Shown here: piece by piece, positions 44,248 to 53,251 of the stretch
How the letters are laid out: every line of letters begins with the position of its first letter
Position numbering within the stretch: position 1 is the first letter of the stretch
Source: Sinorhizobium arboris LMG 14919
GTDB lineage: Bacteria; Pseudomonadota; Alphaproteobacteria; Rhizobiales; Rhizobiaceae
Direction of reading: 5' to 3'
Length of the DNA stretch: 64,000 bases
Assembly: GCF_000427465.1 (NCBI RefSeq)
Contig: NZ_ATYB01000009.1
Span: 248,001 to 312,000 of the forward strand
Translations under genes and position numbers: made by a program
Notes under the pieces: model-generated
Database searches by the model: none
What the model was told of the DNA's origin: nothing
What the model saw: only the letters and a program-made list of their open reading frames with translations

Positions 44248-44347
44248 CGGCTTGCGCTCGCCCCGGATCCCCCACGGCAGACATGACAATCCTCCGCGCA
44301 TGTGGGGCCGGCAGGAGACGCCCCCGTGCGCGGAAGCAGGAGGTCGG

Positions 44348-45259
44348 ATGAAATCCTTTTCCCTTCTATCCCGCGGCACCGGGGTCGCATTTCTCACTCC
44401 GGCGGGACTGCTGATCGGCGCCTTCGTGATCGCGCCGTTCTTCTGGGTCATCTATGTGTCGTTCACCAACCGCTCGCTGCTGGGCCGCACGGCGCTGAAC
44501 CCGGACTTCGTAGGGCTCGCCAATTATTTCTCGCTCTTCGACGCAGCCACCTTTCTTACCCGCGGCGAATTCGGCTCCTCGCTGATCCTTACCATTCAGT
44601 TCGTTCTCCTGTCGGCGGTCGTCGGCCAGGCCGCACTCGGCATGGTGCTCGCGTGGATGCTGCAGTCGGTGCCCAGATCGCTGAAGCATGTGACCGAGGC
44701 GGTGGCGATCGGTGCATGGATCCTTCCCGAGGTCGTGATCGCCTTCGCATGGTTCGCCTTTCTCGACTATGAGAACGGTACGCTCAACATGATCATGGAA
44801 GCCCTGGGCTTCCCGCCGGGTGACTGGCTCCTGTCCTTTCCCTTCTGGGCGGTCGTCGTCTTCAACACCTGGCGCGGCACGGCGTTCTCCATGATGTTGT
44901 TCAATTCCGCCTTCTCCTCGATTCCGCCGAGCTATTTTCAGGCAGCGGACGTCGCCGGCGCTTCGAGCTGGCAGAAGTTCCGCGATATCGGCCTGCCGCT
45001 CATCCGCGGCCATGTGGTTACCGATCTGATCCTCATCACCATGTGGAGCTTCAACGTCTTCACGCCGTTCCTGCTGACGAGCGGGGGACCGTCCTACCGC
45101 ACCGAGATCCTGCCTATCTACACCTATCGCATCGCCTTCCGCGATTTCGATTTCGGCAAGGGTGCGGCTGTCGGCGTGGTCGTCATGCTGATAAACCTCG
45201 TCTTCGCCCTCTTCTATCTCTGGGTGATGCGCCGTCGCGCCAAGGGGGTGGCTGCATGA
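44348..45259 (+). CDS. CUT1 sugar ABC permease (MalF type)
   Basis: A 303-residue permease; first helix FLTPAGLLIGAFVIAPFFWV, an EAA-type loop AADVAGASSWQKFRDIGLPL, and a final ALFYLWVMRRR. The ATG has AGGAGG four bases upstream. Coupled to the next permease by an ATGA overlap. Confidence 0.88.
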   Translation: MKSFSLLSRGTGVAFLTPAGLLIGAFVIAPFFWVIYVSFTNRSLLGRTALNPDFVGLANYFSLFDAATFLTRGEFGSSLILTIQFVLLSAVVGQAALGMVLAWMLQSVPRSLKHVTEAVAIGAWILPEVVIAFAWFAFLDYENGTLNMIMEALGFPPGDWLLSFPFWAVVVFNTWRGTAFSMMLFNSAFSSIPPSYFQAADVAGASSWQKFRDIGLPLIRGHVVTDLILITMWSFNVFTPFLLTSGGPSYRTEILPIYTYRIAFRDFDFGKGAAVGVVVMLINLVFALFYLWVMRRRAKGVAA

Positions 45260-46086
45260 CACGCTATCTTGGCCTCTACTTCACCCGAATCGGCTTTTCA
45301 CTGGCAACTGCGCTGATCGGGGCCTTTTTCGCCCTGCCGCTCGTCTGGTTCATCTTCGCGCCCTTCAACCCGCGCGCCGAGTTGGGGTTTTCCATTCCCG
45401 AGCCGTTCTCGCTTGCCAATTTCGAGGCCGTCTTCCAGAACGGCTTCGCAATGCGCGGCCTCTGGAACTCGCTCGTCCAGAGCGTCGGCGGCGTCATCCT
45501 CGTGGGTGCAGGCGCCACGCTTGCCTCCTACGCCCTGTCGCGCTCGCCGATCCCCGGCAAGAGCGTCATCACCTATATCCTGCTGCTCTTTTCCTCCGTC
45601 GTATCGGGATCGGCCGCGATGGTGCCGATCTTCCTCATCATCAACGGCATCGGCCTCATCGACACGCAAATCGCGGTGATCCTCGTATTCGCCGGCGGGC
45701 TTTTACCGACCGCCATGTTCATCCTGCGTGATTTCATCGACAGCATCCCGAAGAGCTACGAGGAGAGCGCCATGGTGGCCGGAGCCTCGCCGGTCCAGGC
45801 CTTCTTCGACGTGGCGCTGCCGGTCATCCGTCCGGGCGTCGTGGTCGTGGTCGTGTGGGCATTCGTGAGCATCTGGGGAAGCTTCCTCATTCCCTTCATC
45901 CTGCTGCGCTCCAGCGAAAAGATGCCCGCTTCAGTGGCGATCTATTCCTTCTACTCGGAGGCGGGGACCCCGATCGTCACGCTGCTTGCCGCCTATTCCC
46001 TGCTCTACTCCCTTCCCGTCGTCATTCTCTACCTGTTCGTGAGCTGGAAGTTCGGCTTCCGGTTCTTCGGCGGTATCAAGGCTTAA
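45256..46086 (+). CDS. CUT1 sugar ABC permease (MalG type)
   Basis: A 276-residue permease with six predicted helices (first SLATALIGAFFALPLVWFIF) and the EAA-type loop ESAMVAGASPVQAFFDVALP. Its ATG overlaps the stop of the preceding permease. It is followed after six bases by the ATPase gene. Confidence 0.88.
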   Translation: MTRYLGLYFTRIGFSLATALIGAFFALPLVWFIFAPFNPRAELGFSIPEPFSLANFEAVFQNGFAMRGLWNSLVQSVGGVILVGAGATLASYALSRSPIPGKSVITYILLLFSSVVSGSAAMVPIFLIINGIGLIDTQIAVILVFAGGLLPTAMFILRDFIDSIPKSYEESAMVAGASPVQAFFDVALPVIRPGVVVVVVWAFVSIWGSFLIPFILLRSSEKMPASVAIYSFYSEAGTPIVTLLAAYSLLYSLPVVILYLFVSWKFGFRFFGGIKA

Positions 46087-46092
46087 GGTTCC

Positions 46093-47202
46093 ATGGCTTC
46101 CATACGCTGCAAAAGCATCACCAAGAAATTCGGCGAGTTTGTCGCCGTCTCGGATCTCAACCTCGAAATGGATGACGGCGAATTTGTATGCCTGCTCGGC
46201 CCCTCCGGGTGCGGCAAGACGACGACCCTGCGCATGATCGCCGGCCTGGAGACGCCGACATCCGGCCAACTTCTGATCGGCGACCGCGACGTCACCTTCC
46301 TGCATCCGAAGGACCGCAAGATCTCGATGGTCTTCCAGGATTACGCGCTCTACCCGCACATGAACCTCGCCGACAACATCGCTTACCCGCTGAAGGTGCG
46401 CGGCGAAAAGGAAACCAAGCGCCATGCACGGGCCCGCGAAGTGGCGGATGTGCTGAAGATCGGCCACCTCATGGAACGCATGCCCTCGCAGATTTCCGGC
46501 GGGCAGCAGCAGCGCACGTCGCTCGCGCGCGCGCTGGTCTATCCGTCCGAGGTCTACCTCTTCGACGAGCCGCTCTCCAATCTCGACGCGAAGCTCAGGC
46601 TGGAGGCGCGCGGTTTCCTGAACCATCTGCAGCGCGACATGGGAATGACGGCGGTCTATGTCACCCACGACCAGGCCGAAGCCATGGCGCTTGCCACCCG
46701 GGTCGCCGTTATGGATGCGGGCAAGGTGGTGCAATATGCGCCGCCGATGGAGGTCTACCGCCGGCCAGCCACCACTTTCGTCGCCAATTTCGTCGGCAGC
46801 CCGCCGATGAACCTGTTGCCGGTCGAGGCGATGATCGCCGACGGTGCGCTCCAGCTGAAAGCGGACAGGGTTTCCGTCGCGCCGCTCCCGGTCTCACGCG
46901 CGGCCGCGGCGGCATTGAAAAACAACAGCAAGCTGACCCTCGGCGTTCGCCCCGAGCATCTGGCGATCGCGCGCGGCGGAGAAGCAAACGCGATCACCGG
47001 CCAGCTCTTCGCCAACGAAAACATGGGGCCGGAGAAGCTCGTCACGCTCGAGCGGGACGATGCCGCGCGATTTACCGCCCGGATCTTCACCGACGACGTG
47101 ATCGCGCTCGACACGACCGTGACGCTCGGCTTTTCCTCCGAACACATCCACCTTTTCGATCCGACTGGCGCTCGGATTCCCATGAACGGGGAAGAGGTCT
47201 GA
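46093..47202 (+). CDS. CUT1 sugar ABC transporter ATPase
   Basis: A 369-residue MalK-like ATPase: Walker A GPSGCGKTTTLRMIAGLE, Q-loop VFQDYALYPHM, signature ISGGQQQRTSLARAL, Walker B VYLFDEPLSNLDAK, switch YVTHDQAEAM, TOBE domain at the C-terminus. It is followed directly by the CehA-like hydrolase gene, whose ATG starts one base after its stop. Confidence 0.9.
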   Translation: MASIRCKSITKKFGEFVAVSDLNLEMDDGEFVCLLGPSGCGKTTTLRMIAGLETPTSGQLLIGDRDVTFLHPKDRKISMVFQDYALYPHMNLADNIAYPLKVRGEKETKRHARAREVADVLKIGHLMERMPSQISGGQQQRTSLARALVYPSEVYLFDEPLSNLDAKLRLEARGFLNHLQRDMGMTAVYVTHDQAEAMALATRVAVMDAGKVVQYAPPMEVYRRPATTFVANFVGSPPMNLLPVEAMIADGALQLKADRVSVAPLPVSRAAAAALKNNSKLTLGVRPEHLAIARGGEANAITGQLFANENMGPEKLVTLERDDAARFTARIFTDDVIALDTTVTLGFSSEHIHLFDPTGARIPMNGEEV

Positions 47203-47203
47203 A

Positions 47204-48598
47204 ATGCAGTACAACCTGCATCTGACGACAGTCGACAAGGCGCGTTCGCCCTATTTCTACGTGCCGTTCGACGTTCCCCCGGGCACGACCCGGCTCGATG
47301 TGACGATGCGCTACGAAAAGGCCGGCGACTGCATCATCGATCTCGGCTGCGCCGATCCGCGGCTTGGCGACTTCCCGAGTGAGCAGGGCTTTCGCGGCTG
47401 GAGTGGCGGCGCGCGCGACTGCTTCTTCGTGGCAACCGATGACGCCACGCCCGGTTATGTGCACGGCGAGATGCCGGCCGGGACATGGCGGGTGATGCTG
47501 GGTCTCTACAGGGTTCCCGATCACGGCGTCGACTTGGAACTGACCGTCGCCTTCGACGACGCGCCGCGTCCGCATGCGCCGCAGCCATTGCGCCCGCGCC
47601 CCGTTCGAAACGGAGCCGGCTGGTACAGGGGAGACCTGCACTGCCACACCTTCCACTCGGATGCGAAAGGCAGCCCGGAACTCCTGCATGCCGCGGCGAG
47701 GCAGGCCGGGCTCGATTTTCTCGCCGTGGCGGACCACAACACGACCACCCAGCGGCGCTATTTCCATACCCACTCCTCACCCGACCTCGTCTTCGTGCGC
47801 GCCATGGAGGTGACCACGGCCGAAGGCCACGCCAATGTCTTCGGCGTCGACGACTGGATCGACTTCCGCATGACCGGCCGCGAGGACGCGCTGAGGCTAT
47901 CGCAGATCGTGCACCGGAAGGGTGGATTGCTTTCGATCAACCACGACAAGCCGGCTATCCCCTGGAATTACGAGTGGCCGCGCGCCGACTGCATGGAGGT
48001 CTGGCAGCAGGCGTGGTTTGCCCGCAACTGGATATCGCTCAGACGCTATCAGGAGCGGCTCGCTTCGGGCTGCAAATTGTCTGCCATCGGCGGCAGCGAC
48101 TATCACCAGCCCGCCCGATTGCTGCCGGAGGGGCCTTTGGTGCTTGCCCGTCCAACGACGGTTCTGTGGCTGCCGGAACTCTCCGAAGACGCCGTGCTCG
48201 CCGCAATGAAGGCAGGGCACGGCTACGTCACCGAAGGCCCTCGCGGCCCACATCTTGCGCTGACCGTCGATGGCGCGCCGATGGGTGCGACCGTTTCGGG
48301 CGGACGCGCGGAGGCGCATGTCACCGGTGCGGCGGGCGACGTCCTGGCCTGGTACGACGCGACCGGCGAGATCGCGCGCATGCAAATCGACACGGTCGAC
48401 CAAACGTTCGTTCTCGAAGCCGTCCCGCAAGAATTCCTGCGTTGCGAAATTCTCGCTCATGCCAGCCACGGCGCACTCGTCGAGGAGTTTCGCGCCGCCA
48501 TCGGTAATGGCCCCCTTCCCTGGGGCCTGACCGAAGCGGAACTCGAGGCCGAACCGTTGCGCCGCGCAATTTCAAATCCCGTCTATTTCGCGCCATAG
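47204..48598 (+). CDS. CehA/McbA-family PHP-domain metallohydrolase
   Basis: A 464-residue protein. The N-terminal about 130 residues form a beta-rich region; the PHP domain follows with GDLHCHTFHSD (His146, His148, Asp153), VADHNTTTQRRY and IGGSDYHQPAR, the metal ligands of the family. PHP enzymes are phosphoesterases; the CehA/McbA branch also hydrolyses carbamate esters such as carbaryl. In this operon a phosphodiester or ester of the imported sugar is a more likely substrate than an insecticide, but that is inference. No signal peptide. The next gene starts 10 bases downstream behind an AGGAG site. Confidence 0.82.
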   Translation: MQYNLHLTTVDKARSPYFYVPFDVPPGTTRLDVTMRYEKAGDCIIDLGCADPRLGDFPSEQGFRGWSGGARDCFFVATDDATPGYVHGEMPAGTWRVMLGLYRVPDHGVDLELTVAFDDAPRPHAPQPLRPRPVRNGAGWYRGDLHCHTFHSDAKGSPELLHAAARQAGLDFLAVADHNTTTQRRYFHTHSSPDLVFVRAMEVTTAEGHANVFGVDDWIDFRMTGREDALRLSQIVHRKGGLLSINHDKPAIPWNYEWPRADCMEVWQQAWFARNWISLRRYQERLASGCKLSAIGGSDYHQPARLLPEGPLVLARPTTVLWLPELSEDAVLAAMKAGHGYVTEGPRGPHLALTVDGAPMGATVSGGRAEAHVTGAAGDVLAWYDATGEIARMQIDTVDQTFVLEAVPQEFLRCEILAHASHGALVEEFRAAIGNGPLPWGLTEAELEAEPLRRAISNPVYFAP

Positions 48599-48608
48599 GA
48601 GTGCCCGC

Positions 48609-49460
48609 ATGCTCCTGTCCAACGCCCCCTGTTCCTGGGGCATCTTCTATCCCGACAATCCGCGCGTGAGCGCCTCGCAATATCTGGACGAAGTTGCCGC
48701 AGCCGGTTACCGGGGCACCGAACTCGGCCCCTACGGTTTCCTGCCCACCGATCCGGCAGCTTTGCAGGATGCGCTTGCCGCCAGGGACCTGGAACTCGTG
48801 GGCACGGTGCACGTGCATACATTTTCCGATCCTCACAGCGGCCCGCAGCTGCTTGCGGATGCCGAGAAGATCGGCAAGCTGCTTCATGCCCTCGGCGCCC
48901 GCTCCCTTACGCTCATGGACGAGGGCAACGTCTATCCGTCACATGCAGTTGGCCGGCTCACCGACACGCAGTGGCGGGCGATGACAGGTGCGCTGCGGGA
49001 CACCCGGGCGCTGCTTCTTGAAAGGTTCAACATCACGCTGGCCTTTCATCCGCATGTGGCGACGGCGGTGGAGTTCGAGGAGCAGATCGATCGCCTGTTG
49101 CAGGATACGGAAATTCACCTCTGCTTCGATACGGGCCACCACGCCTTCTGGAATCAGGACCCGCTCGCCCACATGGAAAAGGTCTGGGACCGCATCGACT
49201 GCATGCACCTGAAGAATGTCGACGCAAGCGTGCGTGCGCGCATGCTCGCCGGGGACCTGACCGTGCGCGAAGCCTTCGAAGCGGGCGCGATGTGCCCGCT
49301 TCCGGACGGTGCCGTCGATATCGCCGCAGTGGCCCGGATGCTGAAGGAACGCCGCTTCCCCGGTCCCGTGGTTGTCGAGCAGGACTATTTCGAGGTCATG
49401 TGCGAAGGCCCTGCCCAACTCGCAAAGCGTAACGCCGAATTCCTGAAACTTCTGATCTAG
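48609..49460 (+). CDS. sugar phosphate isomerase/epimerase (IolE/xylose-isomerase-like)
   Basis: A 283-residue TIM-barrel protein of the AP-endonuclease-2 / xylose-isomerase-like superfamily, which includes IolE and many sugar epimerases. Likely metal ligands lie in FHPHVATAVEF, LCFDTGHHAFW, MHLKNVD and VVEQDYF. The N-terminus SNAPCSWGIFYPDNP resembles IolE (inosose dehydratase) more than other members, and a Gfo/Idh/MocA dehydrogenase follows, as in inositol pathways. It is not called iolE because the remaining iol genes are absent. The ATG has AGGAG seven bases upstream. Confidence 0.82.
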   Translation: MLLSNAPCSWGIFYPDNPRVSASQYLDEVAAAGYRGTELGPYGFLPTDPAALQDALAARDLELVGTVHVHTFSDPHSGPQLLADAEKIGKLLHALGARSLTLMDEGNVYPSHAVGRLTDTQWRAMTGALRDTRALLLERFNITLAFHPHVATAVEFEEQIDRLLQDTEIHLCFDTGHHAFWNQDPLAHMEKVWDRIDCMHLKNVDASVRARMLAGDLTVREAFEAGAMCPLPDGAVDIAAVARMLKERRFPGPVVVEQDYFEVMCEGPAQLAKRNAEFLKLLI

Positions 49461-49472
49461 GAGAAGTCGCCG

Positions 49473-50531
49473 ATGCAGATTTCTGTCGGTCTGATCGGAC
49501 TGGGCGAGGTCGCCCAGCTCATGCATCTACCCCTCCTCGCCGATCACCCCGGCTTCCGGATCGCCGGCGTCTGCGACGTCTCGCCTATGCTTGTCGAGGC
49601 TATTGGCACGCGCTATGGCGCCCGCCTTCGCACCACCCGCGTCGAGGAAATGCTCGCTGCCCCGGATATCGATGCGGTGTTCATCCTCGCCCCGGACTAC
49701 CTGCATTCGGAGCTGCTTGGCCAAACGATGGAAGCGAACAAACACGTCTTCATCGAGAAACCGGTCTGCCTCACGCGACGCGAGCTTCTTCCACTCATAG
49801 AGCGCAACAGAAACAACCCGAAGACCGTCTTCGTCGGCTATATGCGTCGCTACGCCCGGCCGTTTCTGGAACTCAAAAAGCGTATGCCTCCCATCGACGA
49901 GATCCGCCATGTCCGGATCCGCGACCTGATCCGCGAGTCGCGCTTCTTCGTCGAACAGACGCGCCACATCGTGCGTGCCACGGATGTTTCCGCGGCCGTC
50001 ATCGCTGAGGGCCGCGCACGGACGCAGGCGCTTCTACGGGAAGTGATGGGCGAGGATCGCCCGGATCATGCGGTGCGCGCCTATCAGGTACTGACCGGAC
50101 TGTCGTCGCACAGCTTTTCCGCCATGCGCGAGCTATTGGGCCGGCCGAAGGGTGTGGCGGCGGCGCGGCAATCTGGCGGGGAATCGCTGGTGGTGCTCTT
50201 CGACTACGGTCACTTCACCGCGGTCTACGAGGCGGTGATCCACGACGTCGCGCGCTTCGATTCCGGCATCGAGGTGCTGACGCAGAACCGCCAATACAAG
50301 ATCAATTACGATACGCCCTATATCCGCAACCTACCGACCCAGCTCGAAATCACCAGCTCCACCGACGCCGAGACCGGCACCGAGATCATCGGGCCATTCT
50401 ACGAGGATGCCTTCCGGGTGGAACTCGGCGCCTTCCATGACTGCGTGACGCAAGGGACACGCCCAAAAAGCGATCTCGAGGACTCTCTTGCCGACCTTGA
50501 GCTCTTCGCCGCGGTTGGGCGGCATTTTTGA
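49473..50531 (+). CDS. Gfo/Idh/MocA-family NAD(P)-dependent oxidoreductase
   Basis: A 352-residue dehydrogenase. The Rossmann domain starts GLIGLGEVAQLMHLPLLAD, and the EKPVCL motif (catalytic Lys) lies near residue 95. The family oxidises sugars, inositols and related polyols at a ring carbon. Last gene of the CUT1/CehA/isomerase operon, preceded by AGGAGAAG. It probably works with the isomerase: oxidation to a keto-sugar, then rearrangement or dehydration. Substrate unknown. Confidence 0.85.
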   Translation: MQISVGLIGLGEVAQLMHLPLLADHPGFRIAGVCDVSPMLVEAIGTRYGARLRTTRVEEMLAAPDIDAVFILAPDYLHSELLGQTMEANKHVFIEKPVCLTRRELLPLIERNRNNPKTVFVGYMRRYARPFLELKKRMPPIDEIRHVRIRDLIRESRFFVEQTRHIVRATDVSAAVIAEGRARTQALLREVMGEDRPDHAVRAYQVLTGLSSHSFSAMRELLGRPKGVAAARQSGGESLVVLFDYGHFTAVYEAVIHDVARFDSGIEVLTQNRQYKINYDTPYIRNLPTQLEITSSTDAETGTEIIGPFYEDAFRVELGAFHDCVTQGTRPKSDLEDSLADLELFAAVGRHF

Positions 50532-50729
50532 GAGCTTTCCGCTCTACTGCTCGATCGTGATATCTCGCAACTACTCGGAACGCCGACTTCGGCACTGCCC
50601 AGGCGCGCTGACCGTTATGGAGGGGTTCGGCCCCAATGGTTCCCCGCGTATGTGGCGCACCGCGTTTGTGACCGTGACGTGATGAAGCCTGGCGCGCACG
50701 CCGTCACAATCCCTCTCCATCGACCGTAT

Positions 50730-50754
50730 GGAACCAACTTTGCTCGAAGGCGTT
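50730..50754 (+). promoter_or_regulatory. RpoE2/EcfG-type promoter
   Basis: GGAAC, 16 bases, CGTT: an exact consensus match for the general stress sigma factor of rhizobia. It ends 48 bases before the ATG of a 27-residue membrane peptide, in the right orientation and at a normal leader length. Confidence 0.7.
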
Positions 50755-50802
50755 GCCGATACTGGATAAAGCCAACATCCAGAGCGACTCCAGGAGGCCC
50801 AG

Positions 50803-50886
50803 ATGGATCTCACTACGCTTCTGATCATCGTTCTCATTCTTCTTCTATTGGGAGGCGGCTGGTACGGTCGAGGACGCTGGTACTAG
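50803..50886 (+). CDS. 27-residue single-helix membrane peptide
   Basis: A short gene (MDLTTLLIIVLILLLLGGGW then YGRGRWY) with a strong AGGAGG ribosome-binding site seven bases before the ATG and a consensus stress promoter upstream. The peptide is one hydrophobic helix with a Gly/Arg/Trp/Tyr tail. It resembles, from memory, the DUF3309-like group of tiny hydrophobic proteins common in rhizobia, of unknown role. Promoter, ribosome-binding site and composition together make it very likely real. Confidence 0.75.
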   Translation: MDLTTLLIIVLILLLLGGGWYGRGRWY

Positions 50887-51010
50887 AACACACTCTCTGT
50901 CTGGATAAACCCCGCCGCCAGTCCTCGTTCGGGAGAAGTGTTCGGGGCTGAAGGCGGCGAATTGGAAAAGGATTCGTCTCCGGCCGAAAGTTTCGCAACG
51001 CCTGTGGAGA

Positions 51011-51733
51011 CTATTTTCCGTCCAACCACTCCTGCAGTTCCGCCTCCGCCCGCTCGAGGGCGCTGTAGTTCAGGAGTTTGCGCAGGAAGGCGATCGTGAT
51101 GGCGCGGGCACGCAGATTGAAGCGGCCGTCGTCATTGTCGTCGCTGGCGGCCTGGTAGACGTCTAGCTTGTCGTAAAGCTGCTGCAGACGATTCTGTACG
51201 CTGCGCAGCGACAGGCCGCGGCGCCTGGCAATAGCCCTGTCGGTAAGACCAAGTGCGATATCGACGAGGATCTCGTATTCGGAATCGGTAAACCCGTTCG
51301 TCTGGCCGAGGCTCTTCTGCTGAAGACCCCGCACCTCGCGGTCGATGACGCATTGGCTCTCGACGAAGATCGAGCGCAGTGCAAGCTTCAGCCGCTCGTC
51401 GGAAGCGGATTTCAGAACGTACCCATAGGCGGCTCCATCCGGAACGATGCGCGAAACACCGCGCACATAGGCCTCGTCCGAATAGTTCGACCAGAACAGA
51501 ATGCGGGTCTCCGGCCGCTCCTTCCAGATCGTGCGCGCCGCCTCGATGCCGTTGCGGCTCGCCATCTGGAGATCCATGACGATATGCGCCGATCTGTGCT
51601 CGCGGGCGAGCTTCTCGCCGACGGTTCCATTTTCCGCCTCGATCACAATGTCGCATTCCGGCAGGGCGGCATTGACCGCCTCATGCAGGTAGGAGCGATG
51701 CAGCGGGTCGTCCTCGACGATCAGAACCTTCAT
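51011..51733 (-). CDS. LuxR-type response regulator
   Basis: A 240-residue two-component regulator. The receiver domain (about 1-120) has the acidic pocket VEDDP, phospho-acceptor Asp54 in HIVMDLQM and Lys in GYVLKSAS. The C-terminal helix-turn-helix (about 150-215) contains FTDSEYEILVDIALGLTDRA and RGLSLRSVQNRLQQLYDKL, the GerE/LuxR pattern. Its ATG overlaps the stop of the kinase gene (ATGA). It likely controls the divergent CUT2 transporter operon. Confidence 0.85.
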   Translation of the reverse strand: MKVLIVEDDPLHRSYLHEAVNAALPECDIVIEAENGTVGEKLAREHRSAHIVMDLQMASRNGIEAARTIWKERPETRILFWSNYSDEAYVRGVSRIVPDGAAYGYVLKSASDERLKLALRSIFVESQCVIDREVRGLQQKSLGQTNGFTDSEYEILVDIALGLTDRAIARRRGLSLRSVQNRLQQLYDKLDVYQAASDDNDDGRFNLRARAITIAFLRKLLNYSALERAEAELQEWLDGK

Positions 51734-52977
51734 TCCGCCCTCCCCTCAATCGAGCCCGCGTCGTTTGGCGCGAGCGGCAGCACCACGCGGACTACGGTTC
51801 CGCGATTATTATGGCCGGGACCAATCGTGAAACGCGCGGAAATCAGTCGCGCCCGGGTCTTCATGTTGTCGATGCCCTCGCCGATCCGACCCCGCGTTTT
51901 CGCAAGTCCGGTTCCATCGTCGGAAATCTCGATCGACAACCGCTCGCCGTCGGCGCCTAGCCGCACCTTGACGGCGAGCGGGGCAGCGTGGCGCACGGCA
52001 TTGTTGATCGCCTCCTGAGCGATGCGGAACAGCGCGACGATGACGGTCGGCTCCAGCCGCTCCAGCGCGCCATTCGTCTCGTCGGCAAGGCCCCATTCGA
52101 TGACGGAGCCCGTGTCTCGCGTCGAGCGGTCCAGGTGGTGCTCGATGGCTTGGCTAAGCCCAAAGAGCTGGAGAACGGAAGGTTTCGCCTGCTCGATGAT
52201 CTGTCGCAGGTCCTGCATGCAATGCTGCAGGGAGCGGGAGACGGGCTCCAGTGCCTCCGGCGCCACCTCGCCGTTGCGCGACAGCCGATCGATCCGGCGC
52301 GCGAGACGCGTGAGGTCGGCGAGGGTCTGGTCGTGCAGGTCCATGCCGATGCGTTGGCGCTCATGCTCCAACGCTTCGGTAAGTTTCAACGCACCTAGCC
52401 GCAGTCCCTCTTCGCGAGCACGCGCCTCTGCCTCCACGATCGCCGACCGTTGCGCTTGCTCGGCCGCCCGCAGCGCGAAGAAATAGGGCGTCAGAAGGTC
52501 TGCGATGATGCGGGCCCGCGCGACGTCGTCCATCGTATAGACACCGGCTTCCTGCGAGGAACATGAGAGCGCCGCGATGATAGCGCCCTGCACCTTCATC
52601 GGCACATGCAGGCGGCTCCTCAGCGACTGTTCGACGATCGGCCGCTGGAACGCGCCCTCGAAATGGAACCGCGGATCCGTCATGGCATCATCGGTCAGCA
52701 GGAAATCCACTTCGCCCCAAAGCAGGGAACGGATGGGGCTGTTGACGACAGGTGCGCCGGCGAGTTCGCCCCAGGCGGTCTCGATGCCCGTCTCGTAGGC
52801 GGTGTGATAGTTGCCGTCCTCGAGGAGCACGCAGACATCGAGATGGTCGTGCGGGATGATGTGGGCGACCTCTGCGGCGACGGAGCGAATGGCCGAGCGA
52901 AAGTCGAGCTGGCCCGCAAGCAGCCGGGAAATGCCGAGATAATGTTCGAACATGGCTGCGGGTGCGGAATGCAGCAT
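51730..52977 (-). CDS. GAF-domain sensor histidine kinase (NarL-type)
   Basis: A 415-residue cytoplasmic kinase. A GAF sensor domain covers about residues 15-170; a short coiled-coil-like helix leads to the HisKA_3 box EHERQRIGMDLHDQTLADL with His215, and the ATPase domain contains RIAQEAINNAVRHA (N box) and ISDDGTGLAKTRGRIGEGID (G boxes). No membrane helices, so the signal is intracellular. The ATG has GGAGG eight bases upstream. It is coupled to the response regulator and diverges from the CUT2 transporter; GAF may bind a sugar or metabolite. Confidence 0.87.
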   Translation of the reverse strand: MLHSAPAAMFEHYLGISRLLAGQLDFRSAIRSVAAEVAHIIPHDHLDVCVLLEDGNYHTAYETGIETAWGELAGAPVVNSPIRSLLWGEVDFLLTDDAMTDPRFHFEGAFQRPIVEQSLRSRLHVPMKVQGAIIAALSCSSQEAGVYTMDDVARARIIADLLTPYFFALRAAEQAQRSAIVEAEARAREEGLRLGALKLTEALEHERQRIGMDLHDQTLADLTRLARRIDRLSRNGEVAPEALEPVSRSLQHCMQDLRQIIEQAKPSVLQLFGLSQAIEHHLDRSTRDTGSVIEWGLADETNGALERLEPTVIVALFRIAQEAINNAVRHAAPLAVKVRLGADGERLSIEISDDGTGLAKTRGRIGEGIDNMKTRARLISARFTIGPGHNNRGTVVRVVLPLAPNDAGSIEGRAE

Positions 52978-53040
52978 GGTGGTTTCCTCCAGAAACGGCA
53001 GGCTCCTCAACCCGCCGCAGTCGCTTCACCAGTAAGCGCT

Positions 53041-53094
53041 TGCGGGAGCGCCGCCGTCTTGCGTAAACCCGCAGCTTGTTCCGCAAAACCCGCA
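53041..53094. promoter_or_regulatory. repeated CCCGCA sites between kinase and transporter genes
   Basis: Two direct copies of CG(T/C)AAA(A)CCCGCA at 53062-53073 and 53082-53094, about two helical turns apart, and an inverted TGCGGG at 53041-53046. They lie in the 274-base divergent region and are candidate binding sites for the LuxR-type regulator. The role is inferred from position and repetition only. Confidence 0.4.
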
Positions 53095-53251
53095 AACATC
53101 TTGCCGCCTTGCGCCTGTACAGGTCCGTCGATCTCCCGCATCCTGCCCTTACTGAGAGGAGGAAGCTCAGTGCAAGAACAATCTCACTCGAACCCGATTA
53201 TCCGGGCGGGTGAAGCGATCCGCCTGCTAGGCGATCATGAGGGAGAGAGAC

